Assembly: GCF_900109365.1 (NCBI RefSeq)
Contig: NZ_FNZR01000001.1
Coordinates: 806,001-870,000 of the forward strand
Source: Parapedobacter koreensis
Lineage (GTDB): Bacteria > Bacteroidota > Bacteroidia > Sphingobacteriales > Sphingobacteriaceae
Reading direction: 5' to 3'
DNA length: 64,000 bases
Positions 38,768-47,520 of the stretch are shown in pieces. Under the pieces are notes generated by a model. It did no database searches. It was given only the letters and a program-made list of their open reading frames with translations, and was not told where the DNA came from. The position numbers and the translations under genes were made by a program. Position 1 is the stretch's first letter, and every line of letters begins with the position of its first letter.

Positions 38768-39217
38768 TTATAACCGCTCGAACGTCAATTTGGCTAACCC
38801 TTTCACCTGCGTATCCAGCTCAAAATTCAGCACCATCCGGTCGGCTACCAGTTGTGAGAGGTCGTACTGCTCCTTATGTCCATTATTATATTTGATTTCC
38901 AATATATTTCCTCGCCCTTTTATCGCCCATCCAATAGTCTCATCCCTACCGCCGCTCTTCTGCAGTTGCAACCGCCCTTTTGGCAGGAAAGACCATATCT
39001 CTGCCTTATGAAGCACCAAATTGCCGTGTCGGTTTCCCTGTAGGTTTACTTTTTCCTCGTCTCCTACTTTATTGAGCCGCTCATACACCCAGCCGGTTTC
39101 TTTCCACTCGCCTATAATCAGCTGCTCGGGATTGGTAACCGAACGTATCATCCAAGTAAAGCCCATCAGCGTCAACGCAAACACGCCGATGTAAATTGCC
39201 GACAATCGCTTCATCAT
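38768..39217 (-). CDS. Hypothetical exported protein, lipocalin-like
   Basis: Not recognised with certainty. The 149-aa product (start at 39217 or the next ATG at 39214) has one N-terminal hydrophobic helix (IYIGVFALTLMGFTWMI) that may be a signal or anchor. A small beta-rich domain follows, beginning LIIGEWKETGWVYERL and ending LAKLTFERL; the IIGEW start and strand pattern resemble lipocalin-like domains common in Bacteroidota. It lies 9 bp after the stress-protein gene, probably co-transcribed. Confidence 0.6.
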   Translation of the reverse strand: MMKRLSAIYIGVFALTLMGFTWMIRSVTNPEQLIIGEWKETGWVYERLNKVGDEEKVNLQGNRHGNLVLHKAEIWSFLPKGRLQLQKSGGRDETIGWAIKGRGNILEIKYNNGHKEQYDLSQLVADRMVLNFELDTQVKGLAKLTFERL

Positions 39218-39226
39218 GCAAATCTG

Positions 39227-39727
39227 CTAGCTAGCCGTGGCTTCATTATAGAATATTTCTGCTAAACTTCCCTTCTCTGGTAGAATGACTCCCATGTTCC
39301 AGTCGATCAATTTCACAGGTTTTCTACATTTCCGTATATAAGAAAGGATATCAACACTCTTTCCGCTTCGTTTACGAAGTCGATACCTTCCCGGGATGTA
39401 AATCTCATCAATCCGGTTGCCGGACAAATAGCCGTCGAATGCCGCCTGTGTAGCTCCATTAAACAAGTCGACCCGCATGGAGGCGATACCCGACGCGTAT
39501 TTATTTTTGATAACCCCACAGGCCTCATCAAATGCTCGGCTGCTCAACGTTTCGAGCGCCTTAGCCTTCGAATAAAATAGTAAATCCGTGATTGAGTCTG
39601 ATAGTTGAACGCCATGCAGCAGAACAATATGGTACTTACAGTCATAAGGCCTGTCATTCAGCACTGATTTTACAACATTTAATGATTCAATAGTAAAATC
39701 AGTGGGGATTAATAAGTATTTTTCCAT
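39227..39727 (-). CDS. Universal-stress-protein-like protein
   Basis: Probable cytoplasmic single-domain USP/alpha-beta protein of 166 aa. It begins MEKYLLIPTDFTIESLNVVK, the usual USP first strand and helix, with HIVLLHGVQ as second strand and RIDEIYIPGRYR as a late strand. The classical ATP-binding G-2X-G-9X-G(S/T) motif is not seen, so ATP binding is doubtful. It seems to be first in a three-gene unit with the lipocalin-like and DUF1275 genes. Confidence 0.6.
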   Translation of the reverse strand: MEKYLLIPTDFTIESLNVVKSVLNDRPYDCKYHIVLLHGVQLSDSITDLLFYSKAKALETLSSRAFDEACGVIKNKYASGIASMRVDLFNGATQAAFDGYLSGNRIDEIYIPGRYRLRKRSGKSVDILSYIRKCRKPVKLIDWNMGVILPEKGSLAEIFYNEATAS

Positions 39728-39769
39728 TACATTTTGATTTTAATAAATAATTTAATCCAATCGCTGCAA

Positions 39770-39777
39770 CAAAATTA
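39770..39777 (-). promoter_or_regulatory. Putative -7 box for the stress-protein unit
   Basis: TAATTTTG on the minus strand matches TAnnTTTG, 42 bp before the ATG at 39727. No clear TTTG occurs at -33. The gap 39728-39873 has no gene. Confidence 0.35.
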
Positions 39778-39873
39778 GATCACGGGCATTAGACTGGCTT
39801 AAAACCACCATTAAAACCTCATTAGAAATCACACATGAAGATTAAAAAAAGATAAGAAAAGAGAAAACCTGGA

Positions 39874-41259
39874 TTACTCGGCATTCCGGCGCCAAGCAGG
39901 GATGGTCAGTTGAACGGTTGTCCCGCCATCTTGTAAGGACGACACACTTATTTTCCCTTGGTGCATTTTTATGATATTTCTTGTCAATGGTAGCCCAATA
40001 CCGTAACCTGCATAGTTCTTGGTATTGGATGCACGGAAGAAGGGATCATAAATATATTTTAACTCGTCTGGCGGTATCCCTATCCCCCTATCCTTTACAA
40101 CAATTACCACGTGATCGTCGGACGCCCCCAGAGACACACTGACTTTCCGATTGTTCGAATATTTGCAGGCATTCGCAATAATATTAGCTAGCGCAAGGTG
40201 AAGTAGTTGTTCATTACCCCTTATTTTAAGTTTGGTAGGGTCCTCGGGCAACAAGCTCATATCAATATGCAGATTGCTCTCTGGATTAAGTTTTTCTACC
40301 GTATTCTTCACGTCCCAAATCAGCTGATCGATACGAAGGCGTTCAAATCGCTGTATTTTGCCATTAAAGCCAGTCTGTGCAAGCGACAGCAGCGCATTGG
40401 TTTTTGCGTCGAGTTTCTCCGCTTCTTCCAACATAATCTTGATAGACTCCACATATTCCTTTGCTGTCCGTTCTTTTGATAGTACGACGTCCGCCTCCCC
40501 GATGATCGCTGTTAAGGGCGTACGCAATTCATGGGAGGCGTTGCTGATGAAATTATTTTGCGTTTCAAAAGCGGTTTCAATACGATTGAGCATGTCATTG
40601 AACGTGTGAATCAGTTCGTCCATCTCATCATTGCTGTTTCGGGAATCAAGCCGGAGATGCAGATTTTCAGAACTAATCTGCTGGACTTTTTCGGTAATTT
40701 CCCGAAGCGGTTTGAAAATATATCTTGAGTAATATACAGCGATGAAAAGAGACACGCAAAACGCAATGATAATAGCTGCCACCAATGTCTTTTTCAAGTA
40801 GGCCACAAAGTTTTCTTCGAAGTAATCCTGCGCTTGGGAGATAACAATATAGTCTCCCTGTTTGCTCGAATAAACTATCCCCACATAGAACAGTTGGTTG
40901 TCTTGATGGCGTGCATTATGTTCGCTAAGCACGGCTTCGAAGAAAGAAAGCGGTATATCCAAGCTATCTGCCTCCTGCCTATAATCCTTCGCCACGTCAA
41001 TTTTGAAGAAATAATCCTGTTCATGCATCAACTTTTCAGAAAACACACTTCTCAGGTCATTCAGCCCCCGCTCATCTTTATCCAACTCCATTTTACCAGC
41101 AGCAAGGGCTCTGATCTCCAGCACATCGTAATAGTAGTCATGTAAAAAACCAGGTATGGAAAGATATACCCATCCGCTAAACAGCATGATGATTGCAAGA
41201 AAAGCAACGATAAGCATACTGGCTATCTTCGTTTGCGTATTCATCAGATTGGTCCTCAT
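39874..41259 (-). CDS. Sensor histidine kinase, HAMP-containing
   Basis: Membrane histidine kinase, 461 aa: first membrane helix about 13-33, periplasmic sensor region about 34-155 without a recognised fold, second helix about 158-180, HAMP (about 180-235), HisKA with the phospho-acceptor in NASHELRTPLTA (His243), and HATPase_c with NIIANACKYSNN, KDRGIGIPPDEL and GYGIGLPLTRNI. It follows its response regulator by 12 bp. The signal is unknown. Confidence 0.93.
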   Translation of the reverse strand: MRTNLMNTQTKIASMLIVAFLAIIMLFSGWVYLSIPGFLHDYYYDVLEIRALAAGKMELDKDERGLNDLRSVFSEKLMHEQDYFFKIDVAKDYRQEADSLDIPLSFFEAVLSEHNARHQDNQLFYVGIVYSSKQGDYIVISQAQDYFEENFVAYLKKTLVAAIIIAFCVSLFIAVYYSRYIFKPLREITEKVQQISSENLHLRLDSRNSNDEMDELIHTFNDMLNRIETAFETQNNFISNASHELRTPLTAIIGEADVVLSKERTAKEYVESIKIMLEEAEKLDAKTNALLSLAQTGFNGKIQRFERLRIDQLIWDVKNTVEKLNPESNLHIDMSLLPEDPTKLKIRGNEQLLHLALANIIANACKYSNNRKVSVSLGASDDHVVIVVKDRGIGIPPDELKYIYDPFFRASNTKNYAGYGIGLPLTRNIIKMHQGKISVSSLQDGGTTVQLTIPAWRRNAE

Positions 41260-41271
41260 GGGTATGAAAAA

Positions 41272-41970
41272 TCAGGATTCCCGCAGCACATATCCCATCC
41301 CGATGACCGTGTGTATCAATTTTCGACCGGGCACCTTATCAATTTTTTTCCTGAGGTAATTCACATAAACATCCACCACATTGGTACCCATATCGAAATT
41401 GACGCCCCATACGTTTTCCAGAATATCTGCCCGCGACAATACCTTATTTTTGTTCTGGAGAAAAAAATACATCATCCGGTACTCCGTTGTTGTCAGCGAA
41501 ATCTGATCGCCATTGCGTGCCAGCGTTTTGGTGTAATCATTGAGGACAAGATCGGCCACGCGGAATACATAATCCTCTTGTGGATCTACGGCGATATTCC
41601 CAGCCTGGGCAGCTCGCCTCAACAACGAACGCACACGGGCTACCAACTCGATAAATTTAAATGGTTTGACAAGATAGTCATCTGCCCCGGCCTCCAAACC
41701 CATTACCACGTTCTCCGAAGTACCTAATGCCGTTAAAAAAAGTATGGGAATATGCACATTCGCTTCCCGAATGGATTTGCATACCGCGATGCCGTTCGTG
41801 TCCGGTAGCATCACGTCCAAAATCACTAAGTCAAACGCCGTTGAACGGGCCATTTGCAGTCCTGTATTACCGTCAAAAGCCACACTGACCTCAAACCCCT
41901 CTTCTGACAGCCCTTTATTTATAAATGAGACAACATGTGCTTCATCTTCGATCACCAAGATTTTTTTCAT
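41272..41970 (-). CDS. OmpR/PhoB-family response regulator
   Basis: DNA-binding partner of the downstream kinase, 232 aa: receiver domain with IEDE, phospho-acceptor Asp52 in LVILDVMLPDTNG and the conserved Lys in DYLVKPF, then a winged-helix output domain (ISLTTTEYRMMYFFLQNKNK ... VVDVYVNYLRKKID). Has its own consensus promoter. Confidence 0.96.
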   Translation of the reverse strand: MKKILVIEDEAHVVSFINKGLSEEGFEVSVAFDGNTGLQMARSTAFDLVILDVMLPDTNGIAVCKSIREANVHIPILFLTALGTSENVVMGLEAGADDYLVKPFKFIELVARVRSLLRRAAQAGNIAVDPQEDYVFRVADLVLNDYTKTLARNGDQISLTTTEYRMMYFFLQNKNKVLSRADILENVWGVNFDMGTNVVDVYVNYLRKKIDKVPGRKLIHTVIGMGYVLRES

Positions 41971-42010
41971 CGATTAGCCTTATAATTTTTAGCTTTTCCC
42001 GTAATCGTCT

Positions 42011-42041
42011 CAAAAATATCAAATTAACCCACATAGACAAA
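42011..42041 (-). promoter_or_regulatory. Promoter of the two-component operon
   Basis: Exact consensus on the minus strand: -33 TTTG (42041-42038), 19-nt spacer, -7 TATTTTTG (42018-42011), about 41 bp before the response-regulator ATG. It lies in the 94-bp gap after the symporter gene. Confidence 0.75.
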
Positions 42042-42064
42042 GGAAATCAAACGCGGGATGCTGA

Positions 42065-43639
42065 TTAGACATTTCCCAGTAAGAGATAGATTATCAGCGT
42101 GATGGCAACAAGTACCGCTGCAAAAGGCCGAGTATATCGCCAACCTTCCATGGGCACCGCATCCCTATTTATGGATTCGTCCACTGTTGTTTTTGCTGGA
42201 TAAAAGCGCGATACAATCATCATCACCGCCATATTCAACAGAAACTCTATCCCCCAGATGTGCACGAAGTGAAGGTCGATTTCAAAAATAAAGGTGCAGC
42301 ACACATAAAATGCCAGACCAGTAAACAAAGCTACTTTAGCACCTTGGGCCGATATACTTTTGAAAAAGAAACCACCAATCATAATGGATGCTATCGGTAT
42401 GAAAAAGATACCATTCAATTCCTGTAAGAGTTGATAAAGTCCCTCCGGTGCATTTGCCACGAAAGGTGCTGCTATGATAGCGCTAATGGCGAGCAGGGTT
42501 GCCACGACGCGCCCCATGCTTACCAGGGTCTGCTCTGGCGCATCTTTTTTGATCAACCGTTTATAAATATCGATACTGAAAATGGTAGAAGCGCTATTAA
42601 GTACCGCATTAAACGTACTTAATACAGCCCCCACAATCACCGCAGCAAAAAGCCCCCACAATGGCGGCGGCAGGACACGCTTGACCAATTCGGGGTATAC
42701 CATGTCTTGATTGTCATAGTAGGTCTCCTGAAAATAATAATACCCGATGACACCAGGCAATACGATAATGAAGGGAACCAATATTTTCAACATTCCTGTA
42801 TAAAGCAACCCTTTTTGTGCTTCTTTCAGATTCTTTGCACCCAACGCCCGTTGTACAATAGTCTGGTTCATACACCAGAAATAAAGCTGGTTGATAATCA
42901 ATCCCGTGAAAAGTGTGCTAAAGGGCATTACGGAATCCTCTTTGCCGATGACATTGAACTTCTCTGGGCTGTGCTCAAAAACCTCGGCTAGTCCGTGGAA
43001 TGGGTTTCCAGCCCCGATATAAATGAGTGCAAGTACCGGTATCAACAAGCCACCGAACAACAAGCCATATCCGTAAATTACATCCGATACAGCAACGGCT
43101 TTTAACCCGCCGAGGATGGCATATGCCGCACCGATACAGCCCACAACCATCACGGTAATCCAAAGCCCGGTTTCCCGATCTACGCCCAGCACGGTCGAAA
43201 TATTGAAAATACTCTCCAAATTTATGGCTCCGGTATAGAGCACAATAGGTAGTAGAGTCACTGCAAACGAAACCAACAAAAACATTGCAATCAATGAACG
43301 GGTACCTTTATCGAATCGCCTTTCGAGGTATTCCGGTATCGTAGTCAACCCCATTTTCAAATACCTCGGCACAAAATAGATAGCCGCGACAATAAGCGCC
43401 AAGGCAGAAGTAACCTCCCAGGCAATGATGACAAATCCATTTTTATAAGCAGATCCGTTCATGCCCACCAAGTGTTCGGTAGAGATATTCGTCATGATCA
43501 TAGACGCAGCAATCACACCACCCGTCAGGCTCCGTCCACCCAAAAAATAACCATCTTGTGTATTCAGGTTATCTTTACGCATGCGCATCCAGGCATAGAC
43601 CCCTACAAAAAGAGTAAATCCTACAAAACTCAGTGCCAT
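42065..43639 (-). CDS. Sodium:solute symporter (SSS family)
   Basis: Inner-membrane Na+-coupled transporter, 524 aa from the ATG at 43639, with 13-14 predicted helices. The N-terminus (MALSFVGFTLFVGVYAWMRM, then DGYFLGGRSLTGGVIAASMI) and the ITEHLVG-like MTNISTEHLVGMNGSAY segment place it near SGLT-like sugar transporters. An upstream in-frame ATG at 43675 would overlap the LacI gene by 37 bp and is less likely. The chosen start overlaps the lacI-type stop by one base (TGATG). A sugar or sugar acid is the probable substrate. Confidence 0.9.
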   Translation of the reverse strand: MALSFVGFTLFVGVYAWMRMRKDNLNTQDGYFLGGRSLTGGVIAASMIMTNISTEHLVGMNGSAYKNGFVIIAWEVTSALALIVAAIYFVPRYLKMGLTTIPEYLERRFDKGTRSLIAMFLLVSFAVTLLPIVLYTGAINLESIFNISTVLGVDRETGLWITVMVVGCIGAAYAILGGLKAVAVSDVIYGYGLLFGGLLIPVLALIYIGAGNPFHGLAEVFEHSPEKFNVIGKEDSVMPFSTLFTGLIINQLYFWCMNQTIVQRALGAKNLKEAQKGLLYTGMLKILVPFIIVLPGVIGYYYFQETYYDNQDMVYPELVKRVLPPPLWGLFAAVIVGAVLSTFNAVLNSASTIFSIDIYKRLIKKDAPEQTLVSMGRVVATLLAISAIIAAPFVANAPEGLYQLLQELNGIFFIPIASIMIGGFFFKSISAQGAKVALFTGLAFYVCCTFIFEIDLHFVHIWGIEFLLNMAVMMIVSRFYPAKTTVDESINRDAVPMEGWRYTRPFAAVLVAITLIIYLLLGNV

Positions 43640-44676
43640 CACGTCGTCATCCTCCGCACTAAATCCACGGGACATACCAATGGTTCGCCGACAACAATTG
43701 ACGAACTTGGGCCACGATGCTGGAGAGCATTGATAAGTGTTTCTGCTACTTTATCTGCCATTTCATTGGGGTACTGTTCAATCGAAGTAATAGCCGGCGT
43801 AATAATGGCCGTTCTTGGATCATTGGAATAACCGATAATTTTCAAATCCTCCGGGATACGGATACCACGCTCCCTTGCAAACGCTACGGCAGCAATGGCT
43901 GTCGTATCGTTCGCAGCAAATAGACCATCAGGTATCACATCGCCTGCAAATAATCGACGTAAGCTGCTCCATGCATTTTCGACAGTTAATTCATGGTAGT
44001 ATGTCCATTCTTCACGAAATGGCACCCCGTATTTCGTCAATGAATCGATAAAGCCACGCGTGCGCTCCTGGTAAATACTACAGGATAACGGGCCGCTGAT
44101 ATATGCGACGCGTTTGCAACCCGCCTGTATCAAATGATTGCCAGCCAGCAACCCGCCTCTGTAGTCATCACCTTTGATGACGTAAGCCTGCGTCCGAAGC
44201 GTAGGCACCCGGTCGTAAAAGACCAATGGTATACCTTGCCGTAAAAAGCCATCGAAATGACCGATATGTTCTGTATAAAGGGCGAGTGATACCACCAATG
44301 CATCTACTCTTGCAGAATACAAGGTGTTGGCCAGTTCTTTCTCCACATCTACGGAATCGTTAGATTGACAAATCATTAAGTTATATCCTGCAGTCTGCAA
44401 TTGGCGTTGCAGCGAGGTAATGAAAAAAGCATGAAAGTACATGGATATGCGCGGCACTATCAACCCAATAGTGTTTGAGCGGCGATTTCGCAAGGAAGAA
44501 GCCATGCTATTATGGCGATAGCCCATCTCCGCCGCTTTCTCTTTCACCCGCGTACGTGTAGCTTCACTAATGCGTGAATTGTTGTTAAGTGCTCTGGATA
44601 CGGTCGCCGGAGATATCCCCAACGCTTTAGCAACATCCACAATGCTATTTTCTGATTTCGGTTTCTTCGGTGTCAT
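43639..44676 (-). CDS. LacI-family transcription regulator
   Basis: Sugar-responsive repressor, 345 aa: N-terminal LacI HTH and hinge (residues 11-60; IVDVAKALGISPATVSRALN), then a periplasmic-binding-protein-like effector domain starting NTIGLIVPRISMYFHAFF with VFYDRVP and ANDTTAIAAVAFARERGI. Its stop overlaps the symporter start by one base, so the two are made together and probably respond to the same sugar. A dyad 12 bp before the ATG is a candidate autoregulatory site. Confidence 0.94.
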   Translation of the reverse strand: MTPKKPKSENSIVDVAKALGISPATVSRALNNNSRISEATRTRVKEKAAEMGYRHNSMASSLRNRRSNTIGLIVPRISMYFHAFFITSLQRQLQTAGYNLMICQSNDSVDVEKELANTLYSARVDALVVSLALYTEHIGHFDGFLRQGIPLVFYDRVPTLRTQAYVIKGDDYRGGLLAGNHLIQAGCKRVAYISGPLSCSIYQERTRGFIDSLTKYGVPFREEWTYYHELTVENAWSSLRRLFAGDVIPDGLFAANDTTAIAAVAFARERGIRIPEDLKIIGYSNDPRTAIITPAITSIEQYPNEMADKVAETLINALQHRGPSSSIVVGEPLVCPVDLVRRMTT

Positions 44677-44687
44677 CGTTTGTCTAC

Positions 44688-44716
44688 CACAAATTCAAAA
44701 CAACATTAAATTTGTG
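44688..44716. promoter_or_regulatory. Dyad upstream of the LacI-type gene
   Basis: CACAAATT (44688-44695) and AATTTGTG (44709-44716) form perfect 8-bp inverted arms, centres 21 bp apart. The near arm is 12 bp from the ATG at 44676. Position suits autoregulation, but the sequence differs from the AAACGTTT sites at GH88. Confidence 0.4.
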
Positions 44717-44818
44717 TAAAATGCAAGGTACTTTTACTGAATATACCGAATAGGACACGGCAGAGACGCGGATGGGGCACGGGTGAGGGACTGATGAAAA
44801 TCGAGGCTTATGCCATCC

Positions 44819-45184
44819 TCAGTACTGACCGGTACTTAACAAGACCAATGTACAAGCTTGGATGGTAGCTATCCCATGTTCCTTGGCTAATGCCTCCAAT
44901 TCAGAATTTTCGGTTCCTGGATTGAAAATGATCCGCTTAGGATTCGTTTTAAGGATATAATCGTAATACTGAGGCTGCCGTTGCGGGCCTATGTAAAGCG
45001 TGATAGTATGAATATCGACCAGTGCATCCCCATAAGGTTGTATAGACACTCCCGCTGCTTCTCCTTGTTTAATGCCAATATTCACGATTTCATGCCCAGC
45101 CGCCACCAGTCGATGTGCAGCAAGGTAAGCGTAGCGCGCCGGATTGTTTGTTGCCCCAAGGATAAGCGTCTTCTTTTTCTCCAT
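44819..45184 (-). CDS. CoA-binding domain protein
   Basis: Small cytoplasmic Rossmann-fold protein (121 aa from the ATG at 45184, MEKKKTLILGATNNPARYAY). Family features are the N-terminal LGATNNPARYA loop and the end NPKRIIFNPGTENSELEALA. Family members bind CoA in structures, but the biological role is not settled. The longer frame from 45202 adds MIVLQV and is less likely. It lies just downstream of the alpha/beta-hydrolase gene. Confidence 0.85.
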   Translation of the reverse strand: MEKKKTLILGATNNPARYAYLAAHRLVAAGHEIVNIGIKQGEAAGVSIQPYGDALVDIHTITLYIGPQRQPQYYDYILKTNPKRIIFNPGTENSELEALAKEHGIATIQACTLVLLSTGQY

Positions 45185-45204
45185 AACTTGCAAGACTATC
45201 ACGA

Positions 45205-46140
45205 TTATTGAGCCCTAAAAAAAGCCACTGTTTTTTCAACCACTTCATCCTGCTTACTCGGTGGGTTGAAAGCGTGATCGGCACCTTGAATCATCACATG
45301 TGTACTCACCGACCCGCGACTATTGAGCAAGTCGGTAAGGCTTTCATACTGTGCCTCGCTATAATCCGGCAAAAAATCGAGGCTATTGTTTTCTGGTCGC
45401 ACGCTGATGGTAGGCACACCGCCGCTATTGCTGGCCACCCAATAAGGGCTTGCCGCCCTATAAGCCTGCCTGTTTTGGTTGGTGGCTTCAACGCCTACCA
45501 CTCGATAGAAGAGCTCTTTAGCTTCGGGATCCAGTTCCTGTACTTCAGATTCTTCCGAAAACGCGATAGTCGTGAGACCCGCCCAATTAGCCACCGCCTT
45601 TATACGCGCATCGCCATTGCGGTCGCCATAGGCATACAGCATAGCCAACGTAGCTCCTGCGCTATGCCCAGCTATATACCACTTATCCGAGCCTACTCCC
45701 CAACCATTACGTTCATCCCATGCAAACTCAATAGCAGCAGACACATCCTCCAACTGATCATCAATTATAATATCACTTGCACGGTGTAAAGGAGGGGTAT
45801 TATATAGTCCATCACTATTTACTAAACGATAATTGATATTAACCACGGCAAAACCATTGGCCAGCAATTTCGTGGCCATACCGTCTAACTGCCCCTTATC
45901 ACCTTCCACAAAACTCCCCCCGTGAATCAAAATGATCACCCCCGTATTGGCCGTAGAGCGGCCTTCGGGCAGATACACGTCCATTTGCTGGAGCCTCTCT
46001 TCTCCATACGGCAGATCGTCAATCATCTCCCCCCTGACCTCATTGTTGTCATCCGGCCGGGGACTGTCTTCCTTACATGCATGCCAAAGTGGCGCCATTA
46101 TCAACAATATGCCAAGCCGTGTCCAAATAGAACGTCTCAT
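45205..46140 (-). CDS. Alpha/beta-hydrolase lipoprotein (HSL/BD-FAE-like)
   Basis: Predicted periplasmic or surface carboxylesterase, 311 aa. The signal ends with a cysteine at 22 (LWHACKED). The oxyanion-hole motif HGGSF (73-77), nucleophile elbow AGHSAGA (Ser160) and C-terminal histidine in GADHAFNPP are all present. Similar enzymes deacylate glycans or small esters. It starts 62 bp after the beta-lactamase-like gene on the same strand. Confidence 0.87.
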   Translation of the reverse strand: MRRSIWTRLGILLIMAPLWHACKEDSPRPDDNNEVRGEMIDDLPYGEERLQQMDVYLPEGRSTANTGVIILIHGGSFVEGDKGQLDGMATKLLANGFAVVNINYRLVNSDGLYNTPPLHRASDIIIDDQLEDVSAAIEFAWDERNGWGVGSDKWYIAGHSAGATLAMLYAYGDRNGDARIKAVANWAGLTTIAFSEESEVQELDPEAKELFYRVVGVEATNQNRQAYRAASPYWVASNSGGVPTISVRPENNSLDFLPDYSEAQYESLTDLLNSRGSVSTHVMIQGADHAFNPPSKQDEVVEKTVAFFRAQ

Positions 46141-46202
46141 AGTCCCTATTTATTAATCTTAATGCATATTATCAAGAATCAAGCCACTGATAAAAGACCG
46201 TT

Positions 46203-47411
46203 TTATTGCGCCATAAATTCTCCTTGGGCGGAGTAGGCCGCTTGACGGATCACAGGCATTCCAAGAATTTGGTATAACTCATCCAGGTGAAGTAAACTGC
46301 CATTAGCAAGATTAGTAAGCAATACAATCGTGATGTCATCTTCCAAGTCACGGATATATAGATTGCGGAAACCATGCCACCATCCGGTATGGTATACGAC
46401 TTTATGATCACCAGGATCAAATGTACGCCACCCGTAGCCGTAGTTAAAGAGTTCTTTTGTAGGTGTACTATATCCAGCGTAGGCCGAATCCAACGTTTCA
46501 GGCTTCAGTAAACGGCCATCGCGCAGCGCACGATCGAATAGAAATAAATCCTGCACCGTACTGTAGGTGCCTTTATCACCCACAGGACCGTCCTGAAAAT
46601 TCTGCACTACCGACCGTCGCCACACCCGATCATGCCCCACCACGCCTGTGGGTATCTTCTCATATACCGCTTTGGAGTATACAGCCGTGTTTTTCATTCC
46701 GGCAGGAGCAAATACATTTTCCTGCATATATATGGCAAAATCCTCGCCCGTTACCTTTTCAATGATCGCTGCCAAGATCATGTAATTGGTATTGTTATAA
46801 AAAAACCGTCCATCTGGTTTGCCATATTTATCCGGCTTATACCTTGCGAACAAATTCATCACATCCATATTGGACATGCCTTTATGTTTATCTGGCCATA
46901 TCTCTGCCTGGTCCGTGAAATAAAGGTAATTATTGAGCCCCGATCGATGCGTAAGTAGTTGTTTGATGGTTACATCTGAATACGGGAAATCCGGGAAAAA
47001 TTCATCGACAGTCTGCTCCAGTTTTATTTTGCCTTCTTCCCAAAGTTTAAGTATGCCCGTTGCTGTTAATGGCTTGGACACGGACGCCAATTCAAATTGG
47101 GAGGTAATTTTCAAACTGTCCTTCATCAAATAATCAGCCCAGCCAAATGTGTTTTGATAAAGAATCTTTCCTTTTTTAGCAATCAACACATTACCGTTAA
47201 AACCAGAGCGGCTATGCAATCGCTGCATAAATTCGTCTATATTCAAATCAGCTTTCGCTGCATCATATACCAGCATTAAGCTGTCCCTATCGTGTTGCTT
47301 TCGCGCTGCTTTAATTTTTCTTTTCTCCGTAGACGTACAAGCGCCGAGGATAACAATAAGTAACGTAAGAATAGTAATATTAGTTATTAACAGCTTTACG
47401 GTAGTTTTCAT
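46203..47411 (-). CDS. Beta-lactamase-family serine hydrolase lipoprotein
   Basis: Class-C beta-lactamase/PBP4*-like serine hydrolase, 402 aa; relatives are mostly D-aminopeptidases or esterases, not true resistance enzymes. A lipobox stands at Cys25 (VILGACTST). The three active-site motifs are present: S110-V-S-K113, Y205-N-N207 and HTG (in VVYHTGWWHGF). A perfect dyad lies 40-58 bp before the ATG. Confidence 0.9.
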   Translation of the reverse strand: MKTTVKLLITNITILTLLIVILGACTSTEKRKIKAARKQHDRDSLMLVYDAAKADLNIDEFMQRLHSRSGFNGNVLIAKKGKILYQNTFGWADYLMKDSLKITSQFELASVSKPLTATGILKLWEEGKIKLEQTVDEFFPDFPYSDVTIKQLLTHRSGLNNYLYFTDQAEIWPDKHKGMSNMDVMNLFARYKPDKYGKPDGRFFYNNTNYMILAAIIEKVTGEDFAIYMQENVFAPAGMKNTAVYSKAVYEKIPTGVVGHDRVWRRSVVQNFQDGPVGDKGTYSTVQDLFLFDRALRDGRLLKPETLDSAYAGYSTPTKELFNYGYGWRTFDPGDHKVVYHTGWWHGFRNLYIRDLEDDITIVLLTNLANGSLLHLDELYQILGMPVIRQAAYSAQGEFMAQ

Positions 47412-47450
47412 TAGACAATTTTGTATTCAGTAGCGATAGTGCGCTAAGGT

Positions 47451-47469
47451 ATTGCAATCAACTTGCAAT
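47451..47469. promoter_or_regulatory. ATTGCAA-N5-TTGCAAT dyad
   Basis: Perfect 7-bp inverted repeat with a 5-bp centre, upstream of the beta-lactamase-like gene (start 47411) in a 109-bp gap. A plausible operator; no matching regulator is identified and no TAnnTTTG box was found beside it. Confidence 0.4.
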
Positions 47470-47520
47470 GGCAAATGCTTTGTTTTAATTAACGGTTGTT
47501 CCACAGAATTATTACCTGCA

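Noticed and set aside
46203-47411. Beta-lactamase-family gene as an antibiotic resistance determinant
   Set aside because: SxxK/YxN/HTG are shared by many peptidases and esterases; the sequence gives no specific support for resistance.
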